64,000 nucleotides of DNA, taken from contig NC_092803.1 of the NCBI RefSeq assembly GCF_040954645.1, positions 15,625,230 to 15,689,229 on the forward strand. The letters are read 5' to 3'. Below the pieces are notes generated by a model, which was not told where the DNA came from, did not search any database, and saw nothing but the letters and a program-made list of their open reading frames with translations. Shown here in pieces: positions 11,482 to 23,394 of this stretch. Position numbers and translations under genes: made by a program. Source of the stretch: Diabrotica undecimpunctata. Its lineage: Eukaryota > Arthropoda > Insecta > Coleoptera > Chrysomelidae. How positions within the stretch are numbered: position 1 is the first letter of the stretch; every line of letters begins with the position of its first letter.

Positions 11482-12271
11482 TATATAATATAATATGTAT
11501 TTTTATTTATGTGATATGTTTTGTATTATTTAAAATTAAACGTTTATAATTATTTTAGGCTTTTGTATTTCAAAATAATCACTGTTTTACCGAGAACTGC
11601 CAATTTTGAAATCCGTCAGTGTCATGTCTAATTGGCAAATCCTTTACGTGTTTGGTTCATACGCTGGTGGTTGTGAGCTCGAATCCCAATTATGAATTTC
11701 CTTTTTTATTTTTGAAATATTTAAAAACCTCACGTTAATCTTATTAAATATATGTAATATACGCAAAAAACATGAATTTTAAAATAAAATGAAAATTTAC
11801 AACATAATCCGAGTTGTTGGTTTTTTATTTTTATCTTCGTAAAGTAAGTTATGTATATTGGCAGTTTTAAATACTTATGAATATTACATTTTAATTTATA
11901 TTGCATTATTATATTGAATTATGTTGCAGTGTATTTATTGTATTGTAATTTTTATATTAATAACAAAATAAACAATGAATTTTACTGCAGAGTATGTGTA
12001 AATTTTTTTTTTGCATTCAACTCCTTTTATACCTATATAAAAATAAAAATATATATTTTCATTAAAATATTGATACAATCCTTCATTTACTATACTCCTA
12101 TTACAGGTCAAATGTTTATATACAGCAAACGATGCACCATATACCTATATAACTAATTCTTTTTCTCTTTTTGCTCTCTCTTACCTATAGCATTACATAT
12201 GTAATGATTGTGCAGATTGACTCCTATATAAATTTTTAACGGGGAACGCGTGTATAGAAGTATAACTTCTA
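11242..12271. mobile_element. MITE with roughly 110-bp inverted repeats, nested
   Basis: The ends are GAAGTTATACTTCTATACGC at 11243 and its reverse complement at 12250-12270. Similarity runs inward about 110 bp on each side, through CATTACATATGTAA and GTAAGAGAGAG. The interior is AT-rich with a (TA)n tract and no coding region. The related host element at 61727-62566 has no such insert at the matching point. Confidence 0.8.
11391..11500. repeat. (TA)n microsatellite with ATATT interruptions
   Basis: A simple repeat in the middle of the MITE at 11242-12271. Confidence 0.95.
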
Positions 12272-12489
12272 CCGGCAGTCCCACTGGACTGCCACACCCG
12301 TTTCTACCCCCCTGCGAGGGGGATTTTAGAGGAAAGCCCGGGGGTAAAAGTGGTAAACTTTTTTGCATCTCTTTTGGGGTTTCAAAATTAATATCCTCGG
12401 CAAAATTCAGCTTGTTCGTATGATTTTTAGAGGTTTTAGAGGCATTTTCGTCTCTGACGACTGGAGTATTGGTAGATTAAGTAGTATTG

Positions 12490-12715
12490 AATTGCCTCCT
12501 CGTTTACCAGATTTGAATCCTTAAAACTATTTTCATTGGAGATACGTAAACAGTAAAATTTATAAAACTAAACCAGCGTTGCAGGGCTAATGCAAAGAAT
12601 TATCAATGAATACATATTAATTTCTAGAGAAGCATGGAGAAATGTAATATATCCATTCCATCGTTTAGGATACTGTCAAACTAACAACGGATGACATTTT
12701 GAACACTTGATTAGG
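12490..12715 (+). pseudogene. Mariner-type transposase, C-terminal relic
   Basis: Reads PPRLPDLNP (the third catalytic block, in the D form PDLNP), then YFHWRYVNSKIYKTKPA, and ends in a run resembling CQTNNGxxFEHL. Several stops and frameshifts interrupt it. It lies next to the TIR element ending at 12467 but outside its ends. The N-terminal half is not in the vicinity. Confidence 0.65.
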
Positions 12716-13053
12716 TAGACAATTTAATTTTACTACATACAGCAATGTAATAAACTTTTAATTATTATGGTAAAATTTAGTTGTACATAGTTTAAATCAA
12801 AAAATTTATTGAGACGATTAGGCGTTTTTAACCGTTTGTTTTATCGTTTTAAGAAGTTCTTGACTACATAAAAGTATTCTGCACGGTTGAACTGGCATCG
12901 AAGTGAATATTTCAATAAAGATACAATATTATAGATAGTTGTACATATTTAAAAAACCAAGGTGACTATTAATATCGGAAGAATGGGAAATCTGGCGACA
13001 TTAAAAACATCAAGTTTCAAATCTTTATATTGCAAAATAGGTGTAAACATATA

Positions 13054-13324
13054 ACAACCAAATACTTCACTGACTACAAACCATGGGTTAAGACCTGCAG
13101 TAGTTCAGGAAAATTGTAATTTCGAAATTGTCGGCCCCCTAAGTCACCACATGACTTCTGTTAAAATTAAGGAAACTAGTCTTGATTTAGAAGGGGGTCT
13201 ACAGTTTGGAAGTCCTGTTAAAACAACAGATCATTCAATACCTTTAGAAACTATTAATCCAACAGGTATTGAAGTGAGACGTAGTAATCGTGTACGTCAT
13301 CAACCACAGAGGTGGGACTTGTAA
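13054..13324 (+). pseudogene. Gypsy-type retrotransposon Pol, C-terminal end
   Basis: An open frame from about 13054 ends in EVRRSNRVRHQPQRWDL and a TAA at 13322-13324. A basic RRSxRxRxxPQR tail at the very end of Pol, after integrase, is typical of Ty3/gypsy elements. A purine-rich stretch (AGGTAAGGAGGGAAATGA) follows and would be the polypurine tract. LTR-like sequence begins at 13355. Upstream integrase and RT are missing or too decayed to read. Confidence 0.65.
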
Positions 13325-13354
13325 ACCTTTGATTATAGGTAAGGAGGGAAATGA

Positions 13355-13461
13355 TGTGTATTTAATTGTAAGTTTCTGTGTTACTTGGCAACGTTGTGTT
13401 GGGCTGTCAACGGCGACAAATGACAGGTAACCAAAAGAATGGAAGCAAGCTCTTTCTCTTG
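13355..13461 (+). repeat. Truncated 3' LTR of the gypsy element
   Basis: Starts TGTGTATTTAATTGTAAG and matches, in reverse complement, the LTR at 14284-14463 through the shared words CTTGGCAACGTTG and GGGCTGTCAACGGCGACA. Similarity stops near 13461, after about 107 of 180 bp, where the inverted gag sequence begins. Confidence 0.75.
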
Positions 13462-14193
13462 TACTACATTCATAGATTGTGGTCGAATATTTGGACACAA
13501 ATTCTTGACATGACCCAACTTTGCACAATTAAAAATTCTCCATTTTTCAGCTAGACATTTACCTCTATGATGACTTCTGCCACAATTTTTACAATTTTGA
13601 TCTGCACTGAGAGTTGATCTAAACTCTGGATTTCTATGCTTGCCTCTGTTTAATACATTTATATTACCTCCCTCGGATACCAACTTAACTTGTTTCTGTG
13701 CTACCTCTGAGGCCAAATCTAACTGAAAAGCATTCTGAAATGTTAAATCTACCTCACCCAATAACTTCTTTTGTGTTCCTTCGTCTCTAATCCCACAAAC
13801 AAACCTATCCCTTAGAGCCTCTTCTAGAAACTGTCCAAAATTACAAGAATTTGCCAACTTCCTTAACTCTACACTGTAATCAGAGATAGATTGATCAGCT
13901 TTTTGTTCACACTGATTGAAAACAAAACGTTCGTAGATTTCGGACAAAGGTGGAGAAAAATGTTTAATCAATTTCCCTTTCACTTCTTGGAACGTAAAGC
14001 CCGTTGGTTTCTTTGGGGCCATTAAGTTTTTCAACACCTGAAAAAGACTCTTTCCTCCTAGTGTGATTAACATTGAAACCTTCATATTTTCTTCAACCTT
14101 ATTAACAGTGAACAAATGTTCTAATCTTTCTGTGTAGGATTCAAATTCTTCTGGAACACCGGTAAAAGCTTCAATATTACCTATCAAGGACAT
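13381..14193 (-). CDS. Gypsy-type Gag, intact frame in inverted orientation
   Basis: 270 codons starting MSLIGNIEAFTGVPEEFES. The middle carries the retrotransposon Gag core, with FVFNQCEQKADQSISDY and LRDRFVCGIRDE, typical of Ty3/gypsy capsids. Near the C-terminus are a first zinc knuckle (CKNCGRSHHRGKC) and a damaged second one (FNCAKLGHVKNLC, which lacks its first Cys). The last 25 or so codons read into the oppositely oriented LTR, so the natural C-terminus is lost and no protease or RT follows. A start at 14193 fits the short leader after the LTR and primer site. Confidence 0.8.
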   Translation of the reverse strand: MSLIGNIEAFTGVPEEFESYTERLEHLFTVNKVEENMKVSMLITLGGKSLFQVLKNLMAPKKPTGFTFQEVKGKLIKHFSPPLSEIYERFVFNQCEQKADQSISDYSVELRKLANSCNFGQFLEEALRDRFVCGIRDEGTQKKLLGEVDLTFQNAFQLDLASEVAQKQVKLVSEGGNINVLNRGKHRNPEFRSTLSADQNCKNCGRSHHRGKCLAEKWRIFNCAKLGHVKNLCPNIRPQSMNVVQEKELASILLVTCHLSPLTAQHNVAK

Positions 14194-14283
14194 GTTGCTG
14201 GCTACAATAACTAATATAAACCACCTATCTGTATAAACCCTATCGTAAATAGGAACTTCTTTTTTTTTATCTCGTTGCCAAAA

Positions 14284-14463
14284 TGTTAAGTTTAAGCATG
14301 TGATACAAATACTAAATTGTACTTTGATTACTTTATTATCAAATATATATTACAGAGATTAGAAAGACCTTGCTTTCATTCTTTTGGGTACCTGTCAACT
14401 GTCGCCGTTGACAGCCCAACGCAACGTTGCCAAGTAACACAGAAACTTACAATTAAATAGACA
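14284..14463 (-). repeat. 5' LTR of the gypsy element
   Basis: On the minus strand it starts TGTCTATTTAATTG at 14463 and ends TTAACA at 14284, the usual TG...CA ends. AATAAAG lies inside. Directly downstream comes TTTTGGCAACGAGA, a likely tRNA primer binding site, and then the gag start at 14193. The length of 180 bp is short but acceptable. Confidence 0.75.
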
Positions 14464-14469
14464 TCACCC

Positions 14470-15320
14470 TGTTTTTGTATAGTTCAAAACATCCAATTAA
14501 GAGATAATTAGGCATTTCCAGACTTGTGGTTCACTCTATATAAAACTAGGGCAACTAGAATCAATGACGACGATGATGATATTATAGACATCGTCATTGA
14601 CACTATCCATCCTGCATTACTAGTCCAGATACTTTAGATAGCTTTGTATCTTTTTTTCTAGAGAAATATGGATTAAAGAACTGTGAAATAATTTTTTTAA
14701 TAAAATATATGACAATGGGGTCATTATTGTATATTGCTCCACAATTGATTAGTTAATTAAAATGTGCACGATTCGTACTTTAAGTAAAGAAAAATAAAAA
14801 TGGATAGACTTTGTAAATGTCCCATATTGTCATATACTTTTGCTGCAACCACCTAAAAAATTATAAAGTATTCATATAATCGTTTTGTAGAAGTAGCATA
14901 GTTTAATCAACAATCTTTTTTAAACATTTTTAAAACAAGCTACAACTGCATCTTTCATTATTTTTGCCAAATTTATCATCGCAGCTTTTAAACATTTCCA
15001 ATTTTGTAATATTTCTTGGAAATAATTATTGAAATTGCAAACATTTTTATACAAACAATTGATATCTTAAATTGTTCTTATTTTAATATCATAATTCGAG
15101 GCTTTTTATGTAAACAATCATTGATGTTTGGCAGGATATGATCTAAGAAGTTATAAAGAAATAAATAAACAATTAGATAATATTGTTGGACAATAAATGG
15201 TGCGTTATTATAAATATTGAATATATTTTATAAATACTTATAAAACTTCGTATGTTGCCACTCTTATAAGTTTCTTTAATTTGTAGTTTGACATCATCTG
15301 TAAAAACACTCTATGCACAT
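14470..15320. other. No gene recognised
   Basis: AT-rich. It contains a small hairpin near 14560-14605 (TCAATGACGACGATG with CATCGTCATTGA) and nothing else I can name. Confidence 0.45.
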
Positions 15321-17154
<1,834 letters not shown>

Positions 17155-17469
17155 TATATATATAGTCGATATATTATGTATAAGTCCATCCCTGTCATCA
17201 TAAATTTATTTCCATTAGCTTTAGTATGATTTACCTCCAAACGTAGAACTGTACATTATATGTGCGTGCGCTAAATAGTTATACTCTATAGTACCACGTA
17301 CCCGCCTGCAGTTTTGTTTGGTGGATCGAGTAGCCCGACAGAACTGTTGCTGATCCCAAGCCCGGATAAAGGAGGAGGGGTCTACAGCCAGGTTAGCACC
17401 CTACTGATAGACTTTAAAACCATACAGCTCATAGAAACAGGATTATGCCTGAGATACCACCACAAGGGA

Positions 17470-17919
17470 AAAATTCGAACTCCTTCAGACTGTAATAAAC
17501 GAGACCCCAAATGATGAATATATAATAGTTACAGGAATAAAACAGCGATATAATGAAAATATCAGAAATGAAACCGGAGACCTTCTGATGGACCTCTGCA
17601 GCATAAACGAGATACGTATTAATAATACATTTTTCCCTCACAAGGAACAATACACTTTTGAAAACAGTAAAGGACAAAGATCTATGATAGACTATATTCT
17701 GTCGAATAGAGTGTTACAGCCCTCTCAAATCTTGGATATAAGAGCACTAACATAAGCAGAAATAGGAAGCCATCATAAATTGGTATTGCGCAAAATTCGA
17801 ATGAAAACACATATATGTGATACCAAAACACCAGAATACACCACAAAGATAAAAGTCGAAAGCTTACAGGATGACTCCACAAGATACCTATTCCAAAAAA
17901 GAATAACCGAAAAATGCAG

Positions 17920-17970
<51 letters not shown>

Positions 17971-18010
17971 AGAAAGTCATGGAGTCGAAGAAAGCTGGGC
18001 AAAAATTAAG
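17470..18010 (+). pseudogene. LINE-A endonuclease, C-terminal part and linker
   Basis: The frame encodes EYIIVTG, skips the catalytic DFNAR segment, then continues with GDLLMDLCSINEIRINNTFF and RSMIDYILSNR, the last parts of an APE-type endonuclease. A TAA lies at 17753-17755. The final catalytic motif is SHHKL where relatives have SDHxL, so the Asp is lost. A (TA)n tract replaces coding sequence at 17923-17967. Decayed linker coding continues to about 18486 in several frames. Confidence 0.8.
17923..17967. repeat. (TA)n microsatellite inside LINE-A
   Basis: A TA expansion within the coding region of the LINE. Confidence 0.95.
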
Positions 18011-18487
18011 TAATTAATATCTTAGCCTCGGACAAGGAAGTTCTTGGTGAAAGACATATAGACGTTCCCAAGGCGAAGAACTCCATGGTTTTGTATAGAA
18101 GTGAAGGAAAATGTAAAGAAAAGAAAAAAGCTTACCTGAAATACATGTCAACCAAAACATAAGAGGCATACTTAATTACAAGACAATTAGAAACGAAGCA
18201 AATGCACTTGTAAGAAAAATAATCACTGGGAACGCTTTTCGAAAGAAATGGAACATGATTTTTATGGTCTGCAAAAGGAAATATGGCGCTTCATAAGAGA
18301 TCAAAGAACGGAGGTAAAGGAACTAATAGAACCAAACCTCATAAAAAAAGGATACGTGGATTAACTACCTAAAAAAGCTCTATGCAGAGGAAGAACAAAT
18401 GACGCTAGAACTGGAAGCACCAGAAATTACCACAAATGAAGAACTTAAGATAAATGTACAGGAAGTTCAGAAAATACTTGAAAACCT

Positions 18488-19569
18488 TCTTCTTCTTCTT
18501 CTTCAGTGCCTTATCCGGTCCGGATGTTGGCGATCATCAAGGTTATCATGGTTTTGTTGACTGCTCTGCGAAACAGCTCCGCTGAGGTCATCCCAAACCA
18601 TTGTCGGAGATTTTTCAACCACGAGATACGACGGCGTCCCGGTCCTCTTCTGCCAAATACTTTACCCTGCATAACGAGTTGAAGAATTCGATATTTTTCT
18701 TCGTTCGCATCACATGGCCAAGGTACTCAAGCTTACGTTGTTTAATTAAATTAAGCACTTCTTTTTCTTTTGCCATGCGCTGTAGGACCTCAACGTTGGT
18801 GACATGGTCCACATAAGATATTTTTAGTATCCTTCTGTATATCCACATCTCGAAGGTTTCGATTCGTTTTTCAGTGGCTTGCGTCAGTGTTCAGGCTTCA
18901 ACTCCATATAGTAACACTGGAAGAATGTAGCACCTCACTATCCGCATCTTGGTTCCCAAACTGAGATCACTGCAGCACAGCAAGGATCTCAACTTAATAA
19001 ATGTAGACCGTGCCATTTCAATTCTGAATCTAATCTCTTGAGCGTAGTCCCATTGTACGTTGAGTCACGTATGTTACGCTCACAGTTCACACTCGGTCTA
19101 GTAAGGCCTGCAGATCGTTTAGGCTGGTTGCTAGTAACACAGTGTCATCGGCGTAGCGGATATTATTGATGTATTCACCGTTTACTCGGATTCCCATGTC
19201 TAGGTTTGTGAGGGCTTTACTAAAAATCTCCTCAGAGTATATATTGAAAAGAGTCGGCGATAGCACACATCCTTGCCTTACTCCTCGCATGATCTTCACT
19301 TGGTCGGTCAGCTGGTCTTCGACCTTGACTTGGGCACGCTGGTTCCAGTATAAATTCATGATGATCCGAATGTCCTTCTCATCCAATCCTACGCTTTGTA
19401 GTGCGGTGACCATCTTCTGGTGCTGACAACGGTCAAATGCCTTGGCGTAGTCAATAAAACAAATATAGACATCACAACTGACATCGCGGCATCTCTGAAG
19501 TAGGACTTGTAAGGTGAAAAGTGCTTCACGTGTACCCATGTAATTGCCGAATCCGAATTGCATTTCACC
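18488..19569 (-). mobile_element. LINE family B copy inserted in LINE-A, 9-bp target duplication
   Basis: TGAAAACCT flanks it at 18479-18487 and 19570-19578. LINE-A coding resumes exactly after the right duplication (ENLKNRKAAGKDGIPNELL). The minus-strand protein has GTRE, palm block A (CFIDYAKAFDR), GVRQGCVLSP, the catalytic block RYADDTVLLA, then an internal deletion near 19085, the thumb, YLGHVMR and a shifted QGKVFGRRGPGRRRISWL. It ends in a GAA tail at 18488. Truncated at its 5' end. Confidence 0.92.
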
Positions 19570-20896
19570 TGAAAACCTGAAGAACAGAAAAGCAGCAGGT
19601 AAAGACGGGATACCAAATGAGTTACTGAAATATTCTGGAGCAGCAATGACAGAACAATTAGCAAAATTAGTTAATAAAATTATAAAACACAATAAAATAT
19701 CGGAAGAATGGAGAACGAACGAACTAATTCTATTATTCAAAAAAGGAGATAAAAAACAGCCAGAAAACTACAGAGATATAAACTTATTAAATACTACGCT
19801 AAAACTTACAACTAAAATTTTACAAGTGCTAATAAATCAGAGGATAAGTTTAACAGATGAAAAACAAGGTTTTCGTAGTGGAAGATCGTGTACAGATACA
19901 ATATTCGTTATAAAGCAAATTACTGAGAAATTACTAGAGTATAATAGACCAGCATTTCTGTGTCTTATTGGCCTAAACAAAGCGTTTGATAGAGTAAGAC
20001 TCAAAGATGTAATCCATCTTCTGTATAATAGAGAAGCTCCCCTAAATATTATTAAAACTATCGAAAACATCTACCAAAACAACAAAATGGAAGTCAGAAT
20101 AGATGGACAACTTACATAACCTATAGAAATAGGCAGCGGAATAAGATAAGGGGATTCATTGAGCCCCATGCTCTTCAATTTATTCATGGATGAAATCATC
20201 AAAAGTGTTAACAAAGGACGAGGATACAGAATGGGAAACAAAGAAATCAAAATACTCTGCTACGCAGACGACTCAATATTGATAGCCCAAGATGAAGATA
20301 GTCTGCAAAGACTGGTCCACAGATGTAACATATGAGCAAAAGAATTTAATATGACAATCTCATCTCAGAAAACTAAAACAATAGTAGTCAGCAAAGAACC
20401 AACCAGATGTAAAATAGAAATTGATGGCATCCGTATTGAACAAGTAATTACACTGGCTAGCTATGGAGACCTGGACAAAGAAGTGAGAGATCAAGTACAA
20501 AAAGCAAATAGACTGGCAGGATGCCTTAATAACACTACGTGGCGAAACAGACACATTAACACTGAGATGAAATCAAGAATTTATAAAGCCAGTGTAAGAC
20601 CAATAATGACATATGCCTCAGAAACAAGACCCGACACAGCCACAACGCAAAGGCTACTGGAAACGGCAGAGATGAGAGTACTGAGAAGAATTACAGAAAA
20701 TACGATGAGAGATCGAAAGAGAAGTGAAGACGTTAGAAGAAAATGTAACGTACAATTTATAAATCAATGGACACAAAATGGAAAAAAAGAATGGAATAAC
20801 CACATAAGCAGAATGGAGGAGACCCGTATCGTCAAAATAGCAAGAGATAAGTCACCAATCGGCAAAAGAAGTATCGGACGACTGCGCAAAAGATAG
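19570..20896 (+). pseudogene. LINE-A reverse transcriptase and C-terminus
   Basis: One frame holds fingers (LFKKGDKKQPENYRDINLL), block A (LCLIGLNKAFDRV, where the catalytic Asp is Gly), SLSPMLFNLFMDEI, the catalytic block CYADDSILIA, the thumb and a C-terminus like that at 3-296. In-frame stops lie at 20117-20119, about 20147, about 20333 and 20894-20896. With so many stops and a lost catalytic residue it is non-functional. Confidence 0.85.
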
Positions 20897-20971
20897 AGTG
20901 ACAACCTTCCATAGAGGTATTAATCTGCCAATTAACAAGCAGAATTGCTTATAAAGAGGAAGAAGAAGAAG

Positions 20972-21948
20972 TACCAAGTAGCCGTACTTCTACCAACTAT
21001 TGCTTGAACTTAGTCCATCTGTAACGTCTGTTGTACTTTAGAGTATAGAGTGTTTAGAGTTTATCATGTTCCAAACTAAAATACGCCCTATATTTTCACT
21101 TATAATCTATCTATATAAAATGGTATGATGACAAGTCACACCGTTTATCCAGTAAGGTAACGACGCCACCTATTAAAGAAATCAACTACCAACACTTAAC
21201 ATTTTAATCATATTTTGTCCTTGAAACGATACGAATGATTTATTGCTAATTCATTCTACAAATTAATAATTCAAATATTGTTAATCAGAAATTTTACTAC
21301 TTTACAGAGTAATTAATTTTTTCACAAAATTACTAAAAAAATAGGTTACTGTAATTGTAAGGTAAGATCAATGACGTATAATATATATTTATTATATGTC
21401 ATTGGGTAAGATAAACATACAATTACTATATAAATAAAATGACGTTTACTAAACGTCACCGCTTTACCAAAATAAAATAAAATTAAAACTAAATAAGATT
21501 AAATAAAATTAAGTAAAATTATATAAAGGTAAATAAACTTAAATAAAACGTAGGTTATACTTCTGTTGACATTTCAAAGCCAAATGCAAAAGATGATTAA
21601 TTTAACTTTCATGAGGAAAAAACGAAAAATTTTCAAATCAATTTTTCTCGAAAACGGTGTATCCTACTGGCTTAAAATAAGAGTACCTTTTAGTACTAGA
21701 ATACCTGAAAATCCAATAATCTAGTATCAAAAATGCTTAAAAGTTAAAAACAAAAAAGTTATGCGGTAAAATAACCATTGACCTACCCAAAAGGAACGCC
21801 TATAACCGGTACTAGAAATTAGCAATTAACGGAATCAATTAAACTCTGGTAAATAAATAATCGTACCACTTTTCGTTTTTCTAAATAGAAGCGTTCTGGA
21901 GGCATTTAAAAAAGAGTTCTAGCTCCCTTAGGAAGCATTTTCGGACTA
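20972..21948. other. No gene recognised
   Basis: Contains a hairpin at about 21367-21405 (CAATGACGTATAATA against TATTATATGTCATTG). From about 21590 there is a stretch that looks like dispersed insect repeat DNA but has no partner in this window. Confidence 0.4.
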
Positions 21949-21961
21949 GTTGAATTGGGTT

Positions 21962-23311
21962 GTATGTATGTACAGCGTTAACAGGCCTTTTAGGCCCATT
22001 GCTGGATGGATAATTTCCATCGTTTTCTATTCTTAGCTAACAGCTTCCAATCTCTGATTCCCATCTCTCTGGCATCTTCCATCACTACATCTCTCCATTT
22101 CTTTCTTGGTCTTCCTCTCTTTTTTTTGCCCTCAGGTACTCTCCAAGCAATATTCTTGACTAGTCTATTACCTTGCATTCTTTCTAGATGGCCGAGCCAT
22201 TCTAGTCTACGTTTTTTCACCACTTTTGTTATTGTAGGGTTAGCATACAAATGATACACTTCTGCATTAGTTCGTCTTCTCCATTCTCCCTCTACTACTT
22301 TTCCACCAAATATTCTGCGAAGTATCTTTCTTTCCCATGCTTCCAATGTATTCTGTACGGTTTTGTTCATAGTCCATGTCTCGGCAGCGTATAGCATTGT
22401 GGGTCTAATTATAGTTTTGTATACTCTTATTTTTGTATTACGAGATATATCTTTGGCTTTAATTATTTTGCTCATGGCTCCAGCACACCTGTTGCTCTTG
22501 GTCAGTCTCAGGTTGATTTCAGTTTCTTTCTTACATGTCTGATCAATAAGAGTACCTAAGTACATATATTCATCCACCTTCTCGAATTCTACAACTGATC
22601 CATTCTCCACCTCCAATTTAAAGGATCCCCCAGTGCTTATTCCTTTTTTGCTCGAGATCTCCATGTACTTCGATTTATTAATATTAACTTTCAGTCCCAT
22701 TTTAGAGCTTTCTCGAATCAGTCGTTTTGTTATATTTGATAGTTCTTTTCCATTTCTTGCAATGAGAACCACATCATCAGCGTATGCTAAGCATTGGTGC
22801 TCCTTGTATAAAATAGTTTCGGACCTATTTATCCCACTAATCCTTACAATTTTTTCTAGAACTATATTGAATAGCAATGTAGACAACGGGTCTCCTTGGC
22901 GAACACCTTTTTTCACTTCGAATTCTTCTGAGACTGTACCGTTGCATCTCACAGCACAAATGGTTTGTCTAATTGTCATTTTTACCAATCTTATTATTTT
23001 TTCTGGCACTTGGAATTCTTTTAGTGTTTCTATTAACTTGTTTCTGTCTATTGTATCGTAGGCAGCTTTGTAATCAATGAAAAGTACTTGTGCTGAAATG
23101 TTGTATTCATAGCAATTGATCAGGATTTGTTTTAGCATAAAAATTTGATCGGTTGTTGATCTTCCTTTCCGAAATCCTCCCTGGTATTCTCCTAGATTCT
23201 CCTCTATATATATTTCTAATCGTTTTTTAATTAGTATGACGAGTACTTTATACATTACTTCTAATAAGGATATTCCTCTATAGTTTGCGCATTCAGTTCT
23301 ATCTCCCTTTT
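21962..23311 (-). mobile_element. LINE family C, 5'-truncated, 13-bp target duplication
   Basis: GTTGAATTGGGTT flanks it at 21949-21961 and 23312-23324 without mismatch. The 3' UTR is only about 28 bp. The perfect duplication and clean frame mark it as one of the youngest insertions in the window. Confidence 0.93.
21990..23311 (-). CDS. LINE-C reverse transcriptase, open partial frame
   Basis: Open for about 440 codons from the truncation point (KGDRTECANYRGISLL) to TGA-free completion at 21990. Fingers, block A (QVLFIDYKAAYDTID), GVRQGDPLS, the catalytic block CLAYADDVVLIA, the thumb with YLGTLIDQ, LYAAETWTM, EWRRRTNAEVYHLYA, LEWLGHLERM and a C-terminal GRPRKKWRD block are all present in order. 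The endonuclease is missing because of 5' truncation, so this copy cannot move by itself. Confidence 0.92.
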
Positions 23312-23394
23312 GTTGAATTGGGTTAAATTGTCTTAAAATTATCTAAGGAAATTCCGGTCTTCGTTTGTCAGGTGAGTTTCTGGACAGCCTGTAT

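Larger units (their letters stand above)
10484..12467. mobile_element. Non-autonomous DNA element with terminal inverted repeats (copy 1)
   Basis: The left end carries CCAGTCGTCAGAGA at 10487, then TAAAAATGATACGAACAA and CTGAATTTTGC. The same words in the same order occur in reverse complement at 12464 back to about 12400. The body at 10605-11240 and 12300-12467 matches 61727-62566 in the same orientation. No transposase is encoded. A 1.03-kb MITE interrupts it. Confidence 0.8.
17320..20971 (+). mobile_element. LINE family A, long decayed copy
   Basis: Covers a leader with CAAGCCCGGATAAAGGAGGA near 17360, the end of the endonuclease, the linker, RT and C-terminus, and a GAA tail ending at about 20971. 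It is interrupted by a LINE-B at 18488-19569. The region between the leader and the endonuclease part is collapsed, so the first half of the endonuclease is missing. Confidence 0.85.

Noticed and set aside
11628..11700. tRNA-like box B (GAGCTCGAATCCCA)
   Set aside because: I could not fold a T-arm or acceptor stem, and box A is not convincing.
22006..23061. Plus-strand frames of 82 and 142 codons
   Set aside because: They are antisense shadows of the open LINE-C reverse transcriptase.
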